DNA of 64,000 nucleotides, from positions 124,001 through 188,000 of the forward strand of contig JALRME010000032.1 in NCBI GenBank assembly GCA_026120035.1, read 5' to 3'. A model generated the notes under the pieces. The model was not told the DNA's origin and made no database searches. It saw only the letters and a list, made by a program, of their open reading frames with translations. This stretch comes from Coleophoma eucalyptorum. Taxonomy: Eukaryota > Ascomycota > Leotiomycetes > Helotiales > Dermateaceae. Each line of letters opens with the position of its first letter. Position 1 is the stretch's first letter. The position numbers were made by a program, and so were the translations under genes. Of this stretch, positions 33,549 through 44,885 are shown one piece after another.

Positions 33549-35002
33549 TTATGCGTCGTTCTTTGCCTTCTTTGACCTCGACTTCTTGGTCTTCTCCTTG
33601 GGGGTCTCGGCTGGGGCCTCTTCCTTCTCAATAGATTCTACAGGTGCGGCCTTGGCTGTTGATGTTCGCTTGCGCTTCTTGTCTGGGGTGGGTTTGGCTG
33701 CTGATGGTGGAAGTACGGCGCTCTCTCTATAGGAATTGTTAAACATGCTAAATCATAGAGTCATTTATACTTACGTGACTGGCTTTGCGCTCTCGGGCTC
33801 AACTTCTTTAGCGGCCTTTCCCTTTCGGCCCTTGCCCTTTGGTGTCTTTGGTGTAGGTTGTGGCTCTGGAACTGGAACCTCAACTTCGCCTTCCGCGTCT
33901 TCGTCCTCAACAATTGCTGGGTTCTCAGCAAGGAGTTGTGCAGAAGGATCAGCTGTGCTGGCATCAATGTTATGCTCGTCTGCGTACACGAGAGCCTCCT
34001 CATTTGACATGTCCTTGGCCTCGAGGTTTCCAGCCTTGTAGGAATGGATACGGGCATTGTACAGACGAAGGTTGTCTTTGTACGCGTTGGACCAGAGCTA
34101 TGACGCGTAAGTATAAGTATATGAACAAGAGCCTGCAAACAAACCTGCTTGTCGGCTTCGGCCATCTCCTTCCACCTTCTTGTTCCCTCAGCACTGACAG
34201 CGCCCTTGGCGACATCTGCACCAAGATCGGTTGCGATGATGGGTCTGGCGGTTTGCATGTAGAGGAAGAAAGGTGTCAAAGGTCTCTTTGGCGCGTTTGG
34301 GTCATGCTGTCTCTTCTTTCTTTCCTTCTTCTCTTCCGGCGCGTCAACGGCCTTTGGCGGCGACGCAGCGCGATTCAGACCCGCGATTCCACCTAGAAGA
34401 GGGTTGTCTCCAAGCTTAGACAAAGCATGCTCGACACCAGGGTCAAGGCCGGCGCCGTGTTCGCCGAGGACAGCATTGGTATGTTTAATGTAGGCAGTGG
34501 AGAGGGTTTGGATGGCGTCTTGTAGAGTCGCAAGACCGGTCACAACCTGCGAGTTAATTAGTATTTGCGTTGATAGATAATTGCTATCAAGATAAAGTCT
34601 CTTCCGTTTGCGCGACGGACCGGGCGTCATGGTTGGAAAGCGATACGCGATGGAAGGTAAACAAAGTATGGAGGGTCGCGCGTACGTGCAGGCCCGTCAA
34701 CCGTGAAGCTATTGAGATCGGACGCGTTGGAATTGTGTTCGCACCGTCGGTGGTAAGCAGCGCATGCGTTGCGGTTAAGTAGGAAGTGTTGTGGGTTGGT
34801 GTAGGTGGAAAGGCGCGCGTGGACCTCGATGGCGACGAGTCGTGATGGGAGGCACGGAGGAAATTTTCCTGAAGCAATGGAAATGAAAGTTCTCACATAC
34901 CGAATCTCTGGTGCGCACGAAGGAATCAACATCGATGGAGAGCGTGGCGCCCTGTGTTGAGCTTTCGCCGGTCTTCTTGGTCTTCTTGGTGGTAGACGAC
35001 AT
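33549..35002 (-). CDS. HMG-box chromatin protein
   Basis: Exons 35002-34901, 34546-34145, 34097-33775 and 33726-33549, giving 334 aa. The first intron is long (354 nt); the others are 47 and 48 nt. All keep phase. The N-terminal ~100 residues include a helical segment (VVTGLATLQDAIQTL). The HMG box lies at about residues 110-180: DPNAPKRPLTPFFLYM, then GAVSAEGTRRWKEMAEADKQ spliced to LWSNAYKDNLRLYNARI. The C-terminus is an acidic stretch followed by a Lys/Pro/Ala-rich basic tail (KKRKRTSTAKAA, KEKTKKSRSKKAK). This is a nuclear, non-sequence-specific DNA-bending type, not a mating-type MAT1-2 HMG, which has a different box signature. It probably acts in chromatin architecture. The long first intron begins right after codon 34. 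Confidence 0.87.
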
Positions 35003-37298
35003 GGTGGCAAGGAATGGGAGAGTAAAGTAAGTAAGTACGGTATGGGCGGGATGCGATGAATGGAATGGGATGGTATGGTGATGATGGTGAGGGAAGAGGT
35101 CCTGGCGGGAGGGAGAGAGTTTGGGGGGGGAGTGGAGGTGTTTGGGTGAGGAAGGGAACGGGCTGGTGCTGAAGATTTTGCCCTGTCAGAAGGGTTACGA
35201 GTTAGAAGGGTTAGAAGGGTCAGAAGGCTGGTGCCCACAACCAAGCGAGACGGGGTTGCTGTACGAGAGTCGTACAGGGCAGGGCACACGGCAGAGCACG
35301 GAAGGCCAGGCCCCGGCAGCGCAGCGCACGACAGACAGGACACAGTACAGTCAGTGATCGTCAACACAAATAACTGGCGCCAGACCGAACGACGAAGATG
35401 CAATGCGAGAGGGAGTGGGAGAGGGGATGATGGGTGTCTTCCGTTCCTGCCATGGATCAATGGTCGGGTGTCCGGGTCCAACGGTGTACATAACACTCGA
35501 CTGATGGATGCGCCCTTGATCGGTCTGCATGGGAGTCAGTCGCGCTCTCCTGCCTGGGCGTGTCATCCACTCACCCACCCACCCATCTTCTTTTTTCTTC
35601 TTCCCCTCACCGAATGCGAAGAGCTGAAGAGCCGAGGAGCCCCAGTCCAGCAGCCTCGCCTCGCATGTTGTAGGGTGATCGTTTTGGGCGCACAGCGCAA
35701 CAATCTCCCGCGAAAATAGGCTAGTGACCCCTACAGCTCCCTGCACTTCCAGCGACCTCGACCTCCTCGACCACTGTAATGCTCCTCGGCTGCTGCTTCT
35801 GCTCGTCGCCGGCAGCCTCTAATGCTGTACAGTGATTGACTTCGCATGGTAGAGGGACTCTACAGCCAATCTCGTGTGTCTTCTGCTACCTGCTACTTCT
35901 GTACCACGCCCTGCCAATGCACCCACCAGACCATTATACTGCATCCTTTTGTCTCTACCTCAGCTTATGGGATGCCTTGATAGTTGTGATTGTCCCACAA
36001 CCAAACGGTGAATAGCTAACTACCAAGTCAACGTATTCGACAAGACTGAACATGACTGGCCAAGGTTTTCCGCCATCAGGGACTATGGTATTAGAATTGC
36101 AAGAGGTTCAAGGTACGACGAACTGAAGTCAGGGTAGTCTGCTTGGGCGTTGTCAACAGTCTCTAGAGCGAACCTGCTTACACCGCCAATCGCACCACCA
36201 CCATTGCACCTTCGAGGCTTTAGGGTACTTCAGAACTCCACCACCGATAGACGAGAGATATCAGTTCTTGTTAATCCCGTCCCTGGGTCTACCAAGAAAA
36301 AAGAGGCTAGGCAGACAGACAGACACCATGAGCTTACACTACCTTAGGTATCTACTATAATTCCCAACTTGACTGTAAGGTAGTAAATGGTCACCTGTAC
36401 TACAGCAGCAAATTTCTGTAAACGATTCTCCTTGTTCAAAATATGTAGTCAAGACTGCCCAGTGCAAAAGCTAGATGGTACCCATCTGCATCAGATTCAG
36501 TAGTCCTGATGAACAAGCGTCCAACGGCAATGGCGCGAGCGACAAGGCATGTGGTATGCATCTAGATGAGCAGTGCCATCAGCGTAGGCATAAGGAACGC
36601 TGGTGGTAGATAACCCGGCGCCTCCAGGAACTCATCAAGCCAAGCACTCGTAAGTCCGCTCACAGCAAACAAGAGAGCTTTGCCTTGATTCCAAGCCAAA
36701 CATATGTAGTCTGCGCAAGGACCAATGTCAAACGGATTGCTCTTCTCTCTTTGGTACTCTGGACTGCGAGTTAGACAGACACCCAGCTCAGCCCCAGCTT
36801 TCGCCATAGCGTTGATAGGAAGCTATGGCGGGTGTTTGGTTTTCATTGTGCATGATAGCGCGAGCTGCGATGAAGTGCGGGAAAGGCGAAGCTACCCCTC
36901 CAATTGAGCTTACCCCTGTCTCAACCTTTGACACTTCCTCCCGTCAACACCACACCCAAAATATGTCACACTTTGACGCGCCAAGCGATTTGTGATCTTG
37001 TTGCTTGTTCTGTATGCCGAAAAGCTTCACTCCAGAATGAACTGTCTCTGTGGCAGTGCAAGAAAATCAAACTCTCGAGATCTTCCATTCAGCTGCCTTT
37101 CATCTCCTCGGCTGATACACGCCAAGCAAATTTCGTCACAACCCCTCCAACGTAGCCTTGGCAACAACATGCCACACCCACGCACTTGGCTGGTCTTTAC
37201 CTCCTTTTCCTTTTAACATCTTCTTCCTACTTCCTCAGGACGAGCTCTCTCAAGCTCAACTGCTATCATTTAGATCTGCAAAACACACGCCGGCCACC
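35003..37298. other. Divergent intergenic region between HMG-box and het-C genes
   Basis: This region of 2.3 kb separates two divergently transcribed genes and should carry both promoters and leaders. It contains CT/GA-rich and GGG-rich low-complexity tracts near 35000-35700. Several long frames (for example 289 codons minus at 34627-35496) run across the HMG gene's first exon and intron and are composition artefacts. No separate gene was accepted. Confidence 0.5.
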
Positions 37299-40200
37299 AT
37301 GCCGTCCTTTTCTACCTCCACTGCAATCCTGACGATTGCCATCTTTTTACTGCTTGCACGACCTGCACATGCTTTCGGAGCTGGAAACATTGCCTCCATC
37401 GCTCGTGTTGAGGGTATCAACTGTAAGTTCATTCAACCTTCATCAGCTTACTTGTCAAAAGCTAAAGCAGCCCAAAGGGCGCCATGGTGATATTGAAGAT
37501 ACACTCCTCAGTCTGGTCATGTCTAGAGCCGCTGGCGGAAAGAAATTCGACAAGATGAACGTAGCGCGCGTCTATTTTGGAAACTGGCTCAGAGATTACT
37601 GTAAGCTAGCATTCCCTCCCAACCGATCTAGGGACTTGAGAATACAATAATCCGCTGCTTCCGACTGTATATTTGAACCTGCGCAGCATCTCTACGGAAC
37701 ACTTGCTAACATGGCCCCTCCACAGCCCAAGCAATCGATGTCGGTACTGTCAAATATGTCTCTGCCGAAGCCATCCGTATTCTCCTCTGGGTACTCGGGT
37801 TTATGACCTTCGGATATGGAACCAAGGAATTTGAAGTAACTTCCGAACGTCTTGGCTGCTACCGCCCAGAAGACCACATCGATAACCCAAAAGACTACGC
37901 CGATAACCTCGATGCTACACAATATGACAGAAGACTCCGCGGTCCAGTAGATGAGCGGGTCGAGCTAGCTATTGACCCCAATACTGGTCTCAAGAACTAC
38001 ATTGCAAATGAGCAGGCTGGTATCATGACCTCTGCGCTTCACGTCCGCAAGCTGTTTAAGAAGAGTATTCAACTGGGACGATCATACGCCCGAAATGGGA
38101 ACAAGGATGAGCTCTACGAAGCTCTCCGTCTCTTGGGTACTGGTCTTCACTGTTTGGAAGATTTCTCTGCTCATAGTAACTACACTGAACTTGCTCTCAT
38201 CGAAATGGGTGAGCGTGATGTCTTCCCCCACGTCGGTCGTCAAACCCAGATTCGTCTTCAAGGTGCACAAAGCTCAGTTTACCCAATAATTACCGGAACT
38301 TTTGGTGGCGTTGATTTCCTTCACTCTGTCATGGGTGAGTTTGACGACAAAGCTACCCAAAGCGAAATTTCCGAATTGGAAGGTAGCCTCCAGGACAATA
38401 ACCGAAGCGACAGCAGCGTCTTGAAGGATATCCTTGACAAGATTCCTAGCGGGCTTTTTGGTGATAAAGATCACGCTTCCAAGGCAGACGAGCTTCAACA
38501 AAATGCAACTGCGGCACAGATGTCACAGATGACTGTCTCCCCACGTGAGCCAGAAGAGTTCACTAAGCAAATGATGGAAATCCAAAAGCAAATTTACCCT
38601 ATCATCGAGTGGCATGACGAGCTCATGAAGTCAATCACCGAGGCTATCGAGAAGATTCCAGTTCTCCCAGAGTTGATTGAACAATTTGAGGAGCAGCTCA
38701 ATATCTTCGTCTTCTCGCTGCTGGCACCATTTGTTGTTCCAATTATCAATCAGATCAAGAACGAGTTAAATACTGGTTCATCGGAGATCATTGCTAGCAG
38801 CAAGGACAAGCAATTGATTGTTTTTGAGGACGACCACTCTTCAAATCCTACCCACTCCATGCTCTCCAAAGATCATTTCTCCAACATTTTGAACGAGCCT
38901 GCTGGCAAGATCGCCTCCCAAGTCCTCAAGTGGGTCGTACCTCAGCTCATGCAATGCTGGGACAATGAGAACGAGGATGTCGATCGAACAATCAACCGCA
39001 TCATCAACGGTGTATTCCACCACCCAGCTCAGCGAAACATGGGAGAGGATGGCGCTTCAGACGGGAGACGTCAAATGTTTAGCGTTGTCGAGCGATGGTG
39101 GCAATCCCAAGGATCTGCACAAGATGAACTGCGACAGAAGCTTAGTAGACAAGGTGTACAGAACGGCGACAACCATAAGGAGGGTGTTCAGGATACTGGT
39201 CATGGATGCTGCAAGCCCCTCAAGATGGCCAAATCGGCTGGAGGTTCCTCAAACACTGCTGCTGGATCGCTGATGGGTGGTCTTGGTGCCGCTCTCGGGC
39301 AGGTGAGTGGTGGTGGATACGGACTCGAGTCTGGAGGCGGTCATCACGACAGCCAACACAGTGAACGAATTAGCAGCATGGCGTCAGAAGCTGTAGGCGG
39401 TGGGGCTCTTGGGGGAATTCTGGGTGCTGTGGCTGGCGGCCTTGGCAGCAGCTTGCTCAGCGGACTAGGAGGTAGCAAGAAGACGGATGAGTTCGAATCT
39501 TCTGGGTATACCTCTGGTGGGGGTTATCAACAATCTTACTCTCAAGCTTCGCACACTGGAAATGTCTATAACCAGTCCCAATACTCTGAGACTCAGGAGC
39601 CGGGAGGCGGACGCCGCACCGAGTACCAAAACTACCAGCAATCTGGCAACCAAGGCTATGGCTACGAAGCAAGCACCGAAACCCAGCCAACCTACGGTGG
39701 AGGGTACGAGCAAACCAACCAGCGCAGATTTGAGGCTCCAGGGGGTGATGTGGAGACGGAGACATGGCACGAAGGCCGCACCGCTGAAGGACGACACTAC
39801 CATGAATCCAAGCCCGAATTCCACCACGAGCGTCGCGGCTCAGATGATAGCAATGGTAGTCGTCACAACAAGCATGGCAAGCATCACAAGAAGCACCATG
39901 ATGATGATGATGATGACGATCGTCCTCAGCGCTACGAGCCTCCCCAGGAATCCTTTGGGGGTGGCTACGGAGGTGGTGGCTATGGGGGTGGCCGCGAGAA
40001 CTTTGAGGAGCGTAGACGTCAGGAATACGGAGGCGGAGGAGGATTCGGAGGTGAGGGCCGTGGTGAGTATGGCGGCGGACCTCCAGGAGGCTTTGGTGGG
40101 CCAGGTGAGTATGGTGGAGGCCGTGGTGAGTATGGCGGCGGACCTCCAGGAGGCTTCGGTGGGCCAGGTGAATACGGTGGAGGCCGTGGTGAGTATGGCG

Positions 40201-40340
40201 GCGGACCTCCAGGAGGCTTCGGTGGACCAGGTGAATACGGTGAAGGCCGTGGAGAATATGGAAGGGAAGAGAGATTTGGGGGGAATGATGAGGAGTATGG
40301 TGAACGACGCCGCGATCGTGATGATCGTGGGGGATGGTAG
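37299..40340 (+). CDS. het-C: HET-C family vegetative incompatibility protein
   Basis: Exons 37299-37422, 37478-37600 and 37726-40340, giving 953 aa; introns of 55 and 125 nt keep phase. The joined protein starts with a signal peptide (LLLARPAHAFGAGNIASIA) and continues RHGDIEDTLL, VYFGNWLRDYSQAIDVGTV, SAEAIRILLWVLGFMTFGYG and LGCYRPEDHIDNP, the highly conserved start of ascomycete HET-C. The C-terminal ~300 residues are Gly-, Tyr- and His/Asp-rich with a 21-residue repeat in three copies, the family's glycine-rich tail. In Neurospora crassa, het-c is a classical allorecognition gene whose specificity lies in a short variable segment of the N-terminal half. In other fungi het-C may be monomorphic and act without incompatibility, so a role in self/non-self here is not proven. 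It is secreted or membrane-associated. Confidence 0.95.
40056..40244 (+). repeat. 63-bp coding repeat, three copies plus partial, in het-C tail
   Basis: The 63-bp unit encodes 21 residues of the type GRGEYGGGPPGGFGGPGEYG. Copies start at 40056, 40119 and 40182, and a degenerate fourth begins at 40245. Copies differ at only a few bases. Being a multiple of three, copy-number change would keep the reading frame, so this is a likely length polymorphism among strains. Confidence 0.9.
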
Positions 40341-40691
40341 ATCGTGGACCCGAACTCTGCGAACATCAAGGAATTGGCGTATGGGAGATGAACGAGCAAA
40401 AAGAGATGAGTCAAGCATTTGGCTGATTTGGTTTATGATACCTATGAAAGATGTGGTTTTATTTCGTCCTGGTTCTTGATGTTATCACTGACCCTCATTA
40501 AATGAATGGATGGCTTGCTCTACATTTTATTTCTGATTGAATACCGTCTTTGTGTTATTAGCTCCTATGAACAACAACCCCTTTTTATTTTCCTCCCCCG
40601 AAGATCGTTCTAGACCTTATTCCCATGATGATATATTTCATACATCCATACCTTACTTTTACATACAAAGCCACGCACCGCTGTTATCAGT
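40341..40691. other. Convergent 3' intergenic region
   Basis: The het-C and threonyl-tRNA synthetase genes converge here. The region should hold both 3' ends. No gene or repeat was seen. Confidence 0.6.
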
Positions 40692-42329
40692 TCAAACAAA
40701 ACTTCTACCAACTCTCCCAAGAATCTCCCTGAGCATCCTAGGACTCATCTTCAAATCCTTGACCTCGCCCTGTACATCCATCTCTCTCAACAACTCTCCC
40801 AGAATTCCATCTCCATCCGGAATGCCACTGAGATCAACATTCAATGCCGTCTCCTCACTGTCTACGGGGCCCATGTTGTCTTTCCCAATGACAATAATGG
40901 CGCCATATCGTTTCCGCTTCGCTTCCGAAATCTTCTTTTTCACAGACCGTGGCGTGCTGTCAATAGCACAGGCAAAAGATTCTTGGATGATGGGAGAAGC
41001 CCAATTCAGTGCAGTTCCACCAACTTCTTTTGAAGATGATGAGCGAGGCCGTGGTGCTGTCGGCAGGAAAATCTTCTGCACGGATTCGGCTTGTGCAATA
41101 ATCTCGGGTGCGTCGCTCACGGTAATGATGGCCACTTGTCGCGGGTTCAACCAGAAGGGCCAGCGTCCATTATAATGCTCAATCAGCAGCGCCATCAGTC
41201 TCTCCACTGAGCCGAGAATCGCGCGGTGGATCATCACGGGTCTGACGGGGCCGGTCACTGCTAGTAATTCGGGATCTGTGGTTGTCTGACCCTTTTGCTC
41301 CAGTTCTGGGGCTGGTGCTTGGTATTCCAATTCGAAGCGTTTTGGAAGCTGGAAGTCAAGTTGGATTGTTGCCGTTTGGTGTTCTTTGCCGTCTGAATCC
41401 CGGATGATGATGTCAATCTTAGGTCCGTAGAAGGCACCGTCGCCTGGGTTTACTGTCCATGGTTGGCCGCTGGCATCGAGGGATTCTTTGAGCGCCGCTT
41501 CTGCATTGTCCCATTCCTCGGTGGTCCCAATGTAGTGGTCTGTCGGCCGTGTGGATAAAGTTAGCCTATATGGACCGAGTCCAAGTGCTGAGTATGCAAG
41601 CCGGATGAATTCTAAGGACTCCGAGATCTCCTCTTTAATTTGCACCGGCCTACAGAAAATGTGCCCGTCGTCTTGATGGAACCTTCGCACTCTCGTCAAC
41701 CCGCTCAGTGCCCCCGAGATCTCGTTCCGATGCAGCGGGCTGAAGTCGGCATATCTAATCGGCAGGTCACGGTAGCTGCGTGGTCTTGATCCAAAGATCA
41801 AACAGTGTCCTGGACAGTTCATCGGCTTCAATCCATATTCTTCATCCTCGCCCGGTTGGCCCGTCTCTTGTCCACTCGCACCGCGACCGACCACCGAGTA
41901 CATGTCCTCGGCATAATTCTGCCAGTGCCCCGATTTCTCCCATAGCGACTTCTTGTATATTGTCGGCGTGATGACTTCTTGGAAGCCAAAGTGCGTGTAT
42001 TGTGCGCGCAGGAAGGCGGTTAGGTTGTTAAATAATCGAGTGCCGTTGGGCAGAAAGATGGGCGAGCCGGGGCTGTAGATGGAGTTAATGAAGAGTTCTT
42101 GTTCGATGCCTAGTTCTCGGTGATCCGCTGGCGGCGTCGGAGGATTCTTGACGGCTTTGGCTTTGCTCTTGCTTGGTGCTGTGGCGATTGCTGGAGTGGA
42201 CGTGGAAGAGTCGCATGATGAACAGTAGCCATTGCGGATGACTTGGAGCCTTGAAGACCTCAGCGATATCACATGCGAGGCTCTGGAGCTACTCCCGAGC
42301 CTTGCGACGGCTCTCCAGGAGCGCATCAC
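40692..42329 (-). CDS. MST1: Threonyl-tRNA synthetase, mitochondrial
   Basis: Single exon, 545 aa. The first ~60 residues are rich in Arg, Ser and Ala with few acids ([18 protein letters not shown]), a typical mitochondrial targeting sequence. The rest is a class II synthetase core: [20 protein letters not shown], the motif 1 region with [29 protein letters not shown], motif 2 [20 protein letters not shown], and motif 3 [20 protein letters not shown], followed by an anticodon-binding domain ([14 protein letters not shown]). It lacks the N-terminal TGS and editing domains of the cytosolic enzyme, as expected for the MST1-type mitochondrial form. It charges mitochondrial tRNA-Thr. It shares a short divergent promoter region with the next gene. 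Confidence 0.94.
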   Translation of the reverse strand: MMRSWRAVARLGSSSRASHVISLRSSRLQVIRNGYCSSCDSSTSTPAIATAPSKSKAKAVKNPPTPPADHRELGIEQELFINSIYSPGSPIFLPNGTRLFNNLTAFLRAQYTHFGFQEVITPTIYKKSLWEKSGHWQNYAEDMYSVVGRGASGQETGQPGEDEEYGLKPMNCPGHCLIFGSRPRSYRDLPIRYADFSPLHRNEISGALSGLTRVRRFHQDDGHIFCRPVQIKEEISESLEFIRLAYSALGLGPYRLTLSTRPTDHYIGTTEEWDNAEAALKESLDASGQPWTVNPGDGAFYGPKIDIIIRDSDGKEHQTATIQLDFQLPKRFELEYQAPAPELEQKGQTTTDPELLAVTGPVRPVMIHRAILGSVERLMALLIEHYNGRWPFWLNPRQVAIITVSDAPEIIAQAESVQKIFLPTAPRPRSSSSKEVGGTALNWASPIIQESFACAIDSTPRSVKKKISEAKRKRYGAIIVIGKDNMGPVDSEETALNVDLSGIPDGDGILGELLREMDVQGEVKDLKMSPRMLREILGRVGRSFV

Positions 42330-42790
42330 GAGGAAGTTGAGGCTGGACGTCGAGGAGTTGCTGGGACTGATGTCTGAGATCGTTCGAGCACAGCTGATTT
42401 CCTAAAGTGGTTCGCGCCCAAGTCACTCATGCGAATTCCTGTCCTGCGTGACCGTGACACCCCTGTAGCTCTGTGCCCGCACCCTTGTATGCTTCTGGAT
42501 TCGAGACCCCTGCATAAATCACGGTGGCAGGCGACTGCAACGAGGAACGTCATTCGTAAATACAAGAAGACGACGGCTGGACGCTCGCCAGCTCTACTAT
42601 CTTCCCTTTCTTCCATTTTGGACTTTTGCCCATCCATTGTCCTACATGAATCCGTGCTTTCCTATCGCTCCTCGAGACTTCTCTGCTTCTTCTCATCCAA
42701 CATAAAGAACCCCGCCAGCGCAGACGTCTGATCTGCGGGACTAAACAAACCATACCCAGCCACCTTAGTGTACCATTTGATCGCAGAGTA
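42330..42790. promoter_or_regulatory. Short divergent promoter region
   Basis: The 461 bp between the start codons of the minus-strand ThrRS gene and the plus-strand membrane/coiled-coil gene must contain both promoters and leaders. No TATA box is evident. Short frames in it have no recognisable content. Confidence 0.5.
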
Positions 42791-44471
42791 ATGCCTCGAG
42801 GAAGACATCGAGCGCAGTTAGGAGATTCCTGGGTCGTCGAAGGGAGTGAGGACGAAGTGAATTACGAACCAGACGAGGAGGACTCTCCCCAGACAAGGAC
42901 ACCTAGAAGACAAACGCGGGCGAGCAACCGATCACCCGAGCCAGAGTTTGTCATGCCACCGCTAGATCCCGATACTTTGGAGGCTTCGTGGGCGGACAAT
43001 TCGAGTAGGAGTACAAGGCTCCGAAGGAGAGCAAATGGGGAGGGAATCGAACTTCGAAGAAGTTCGCGCCAAAATGGAACGCCTGAGAAGAGCCCGAGGA
43101 TAAAGGCCGCCAAACCATCGTCTACTGTCTCGTATACAGCACACGCAAATTCGTCCCCCATGGCAACTTCGAGTACAGATACTTCTCAGGATATTTTTGA
43201 TGCTGCCATCAAACATACCGGAATTATGCTAGCCTACTCATTAGATGTCCTTGGTGGAGCTTTGAGGATTCTCAAGACACCGATCTCGATTATTCTTGCC
43301 ATCTACCTCCTCCTAGGCGCCGGTACTCTACTACAAACTCTACTGACAAGGTCGCTTTACGCCTCGCTATCGCCCATATGTCGATTACCTGGCACGGCGC
43401 TTTTGTCCTTGCCCTTCTGTCCTTCTGGCACTAATTCTGGACAGAGTCACCCAGGCGCTGCTGAGTTCGAGCAGCTGATGACAGTTCAAGCCAAGTTTGA
43501 CGAGGTATTAGAGAAGAGTGCCGATGGCGTCTCGCTTCCTATGGATATGAAGCGTGGAGAGGCGTCTATACGCGATTTGCGGCAATTAGTTCGCTATAGT
43601 CAGTTACAAGCAAAGTAGGTTCCCTCAAGCAACCTCATAGCACTTCCCTGGCCCGGCGCGAAGTTATTTCACGATACTACGACTGACTTCTTACAGGAAC
43701 GAACTTGTACTAGAGTTTGACGGCTTCATTGAAACTGCGCGTATCGCGTCATATGATCTCCAAAAGTTCAACAGTCATGTGGGCAGATCGGTTGACAGCG
43801 TTATTGCGACCACGAAATGGACAACTCGCGTACTTGATAACATCCAACTTCAAGATGCTGGCCGTGGTGCCATAAGTGCTTTCATCAACGACAAACTCTT
43901 GGCGCCATTTCAACCTATCAAATTTACCGAGAAGACAGTCCTCGACCAATACATCAAACACACTCATATTATTGAGGAAGAGATCAACAGATTGATTGAT
44001 GAAGCACAAGCACTTCTTCTTGTTCTCCAGAACCTTGAGAATCGACTGGACGTTATAAAAGATATTGCGGAGCGAGATAACGTTGACACCTCAGCTAAAC
44101 GAGAAGAAGTCCTCGCTCAGTTATGGACAATGGTTGGAGGGAATCGTGGCAAGCTAAGCAAGATGGACCGACAGATTAATCTTTTGCAACAAGTTAACGT
44201 CTACCAAAAGCAAGCGTTTGCGCATGTTGCCGCAACGCTTATGCGACTGCAAAAGATGGGTGCCGACCTTGAAGATCTACGTGAGCGAGTTGGTGCTCCA
44301 GAGCTTCTGCAAGATAGAAACATCCCTCTTTCTGTTCACATACATCAAATCGAACTTGGTATTGAAAGGCTAGAACAAGGCCGACGAAATGCCCGAAAGT
44401 TGGAAGATGACCACATTAAGGAAAACCTAGAACGTGGAAAGTTGGAAGATAGCAATTTGATCGGGCCATGA
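42791..44471 (+). CDS. Membrane-anchored coiled-coil protein, conserved fungal unknown
   Basis: Exons 42791-43614 and 43697-44471, giving 532 aa. The 82-nt intron (GTAGGT donor, TTACAG acceptor) joins YSQLQA-K to NELVLEF in phase. The first ~150 residues are charged and disordered (acidic, then Arg/Ser-rich). One strong hydrophobic segment lies near 168-190 (PISIILAIYLLLGAGTLLQ). The remaining ~300 residues are mostly helical with long coiled-coil stretches, such as IIEEEINRLIDEAQALLLVL and a KLEDDHIKENLERGK end. The layout suggests a nuclear-envelope or ER membrane protein with a soluble coiled-coil tail; this is inference from architecture only. No known enzymatic motif was found. Confidence 0.82.
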
Positions 44472-44885
44472 TTTAGTTTTTAGACCCACGATACTTTTTA
44501 TTGTTTTAGCGTGGGATTTTTGTTCGGACTGTACCGACAGTTTGACGGCGTCTGTTTTGGAAAGACTGTCTTGATTTGGGTTTTGTGCCAGTCGTACTTG
44601 AGCGGTTAGATAAATAAAGCTACATGGTGTCTTCTTGAAGTCCCTTCAATACTCGTTCGATCTTCCTCGATAGTCCTTTCCACTTCCGGACCACAAATTT
44701 TGATTCTCCATCATCCTTTTCTTGTTTCTTTTCCCCCTCACTGTATTTGATCTGCTTGAACATTTGGTATCGACCAGCTGCCTATCCAGTATTATTTGGT
44801 ACTTCTTGTTAGCATTGTAATATTCATTCGAAGAACATCGGATCTGCAAAAGCCCGATCAATTTCCCGTGGTTTCGATTCTAATC
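44472..44885. other. Tandem intergenic region
   Basis: This is the spacer between two plus-strand genes. It should contain the 3' end of the coiled-coil gene and the promoter of the next one. The frame of the next gene is open back to 44796, but no ATG precedes the one at 44886. Confidence 0.55.

Noticed and set aside
34627..35496. 289-codon minus frame overlapping the HMG-box gene start
   Set aside because: It runs across exon 1 and the 354-nt first intron of the HMG-box gene in another frame and is Pro/Arg/Ser-rich low complexity. The HMG model with canonical splice sites explains the region.
36562..36807. 81-codon minus frame in the HMG/het-C intergenic region
   Set aside because: Moderate hydrophobic composition but no motif or splice support; probably chance.
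39487..40479. 330-codon plus frame and 192/131-codon minus frames over the het-C tail
   Set aside because: They overlap the repetitive glycine-rich coding part of het-C in other frames and have only repeat-derived composition.
42430..42510. tRNA-like B-box string (GATTCGAGACCCC) in the divergent promoter region
   Set aside because: No A-box at proper distance and no cloverleaf could be drawn.
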